NCBI GenBank assembly: GCA_019359035.1
Contig: JAHHIC010000060.1
Span: 1-64,000, forward strand
Reading direction: 5' to 3'
From: Scytonematopsis contorta HA4267-MV1
Lineage (GTDB): Bacteria > Cyanobacteriota > Cyanobacteriia > Cyanobacteriales > Nostocaceae
DNA length: 64,000 nucleotides
The notes under the pieces: model-generated
What the model was told of the DNA's origin: nothing
The model's database searches: none
Seen by the model: the letters and a program-made list of their open reading frames with translations, nothing else
Shown here: positions 63,364 through 64,000 of the stretch, in pieces
How the letters are laid out: each line of letters opens with the position of its first letter
How positions within the stretch are numbered: position 1 is the stretch's first letter
Translations under genes and position numbers: made by a program

Positions 63364-64000
63364 TTACCGGACTCTAACACCAAGATTTTTATCCCAGTAG
63401 AGTGGTTTATCTGCTTTTTGCAGAGGAGATTCCGAAATTTGACCCACCGATACGCCATAATTCCAGCTTGGTGGGCAGATAGCGATATAGCGTGCATAAC
63501 CTCCTAATCCACCTTTAAATTTAGGATACCCAATTGTCACGAGGGCACCTGTTTCGGGTACTTGGTCGAGATTAGCGACACCCTCTGCTTGGGTATAACC
63601 GTTGTTCAAAAGCCAAGCCTCTCCTTCTAGGGTCGGAGTACTATCCGTATCGAGGGGTTCATGTCCGTGGAAAAGGATTTTGCGTTGCAAGTGTAGGAAT
63701 TTGAGAGCTTCCAGTGACACTCCAGGAAATTTAGTTCTGGTAGCTAGTTCAGGGTTAGGCCATTCTTTTGACCAGTCAGAACGCACAAACACAACCGAAC
63801 CTTCAGGAATTTTACCATAACGGCGCTCCCAGTCCTGGATATCCTTGACAGTCAGGTGATAGTTGGGGTCGCTAGCTACTTTATCTTGAATGGGAATTAC
63901 CACTAAGGGACGAACAGCAAATGTTGGGGGTAGTTCATCGATAGCTGGGTAGTCGGGGTTCCAGTGAGCTGGTGGGTCTAGTTGAGTGCCAAGCTGGTCG
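63364..64000 (-). CDS. Cyclase-family protein (kynurenine formamidase-like), 5' end beyond the window
   Basis: At least 212 residues, running out of the window. The frame continues upstream of the Met at 63903 without a stop (DQLGTQLDPPAHWNPDYPAI), so that Met is internal. That upstream block is the family motif usually written HxGTHxDxPxH, here GTQLDPPAH, with Gln at the second metal His. Further motifs are GSVVFVRSDWSK, FPGVSLEALKFLHLQRKILF and HEPLDTDSTPT. Members hydrolyse amides or cyclic substrates using metal ions. The His-to-Gln change may alter the metal site. Substrate unknown. Confidence 0.85.
   Translation of the reverse strand, partial: DQLGTQLDPPAHWNPDYPAIDELPPTFAVRPLVVIPIQDKVASDPNYHLTVKDIQDWERRYGKIPEGSVVFVRSDWSKEWPNPELATRTKFPGVSLEALKFLHLQRKILFHGHEPLDTDSTPTLEGEAWLLNNGYTQAEGVANLDQVPETGALVTIGYPKFKGGLGGYARYIAICPPSWNYGVSVGQISESPLQKADKPLYWDKNLGVRVR

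Overview
The window comes from a filamentous, probably heterocyst-group (Nostocales-like) cyanobacterium. The evidence is psbZ, AMIN-domain TonB-dependent receptors, the long DHH-CBS CCA-adding enzyme, an AT-rich genome with heptanucleotide and palindromic repeats typical of this group, and several cyanobacterial small-gene families. Nothing in the sequence allows a species name.

Layout. (1) 0.1-19.6 kb is a decaying iron/siderophore island. It has two intact AraC-regulator/TonB-receptor modules (one with its binding lipoprotein), an intact ABC exporter and an MFS transporter. These are interleaved with broken copies of the same gene types: ABC exporter halves, binding proteins, an AraC gene, a receptor-MFS hybrid and two NRPS remnants. 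(2) 19.7-23.8 kb holds a MASE1 sensor kinase and a two-gene restriction-modification system. (3) 24.0-31.9 kb is a transposon-rich stretch with a frameshifted IS bounded by perfect 25-bp ends, an ISL3-type transposase with a four-helix-bundle gene enclosed by 154-bp inverted repeats, and a large filamentous-haemagglutinin-like gene with a partial copy. (4) 31.9-32.9 kb has small HTH genes. (5) 33.2-41 kb is a CRISPR adaptation island. It contains a methyltransferase-Cas1 fusion overlapping cas2, two six-repeat arrays with near-identical 35-bp repeats and homologous leaders, three toxin-antitoxin pairs (two with truncated PIN toxins, one of them cut by the array itself), and a reverse transcriptase-Cas1 fusion. 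No effector (cas10, cmr/csm, cas3, cas6) is present. (6) 41.1-46.9 kb holds an HTH-DUF4384 gene, a frameshifted TPR-CHAT gene, a DUF5674 pair, a broken TnpB and an HTH gene. (7) From the tRNA-Gly at 47.5 kb the content becomes housekeeping: ribH, psbZ, CCA-adding enzyme, ilvA, speB-speE, interspersed with a GH10 xylanase broken by one stop, serine hydrolases and a cyclase-family gene cut by the window end.

The most unusual feature is the protein at 33190-34794. It is a complete class I SAM-methyltransferase domain joined in frame to the catalytic C-terminal domain of Cas1, with no Cas1 N-terminal beta domain, and it is translationally coupled to cas2. A second, conventional RT-Cas1 sits 4 kb away beside a paralogous array. 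The window therefore holds two differently fused Cas1 proteins, one Cas2 and two sister arrays. I infer either a two-branch acquisition system or a duplicated locus in which one Cas1 was rebuilt. One metal-ligand position of the methyltransferase-Cas1 looks replaced by glycine, so its integrase activity is in doubt.
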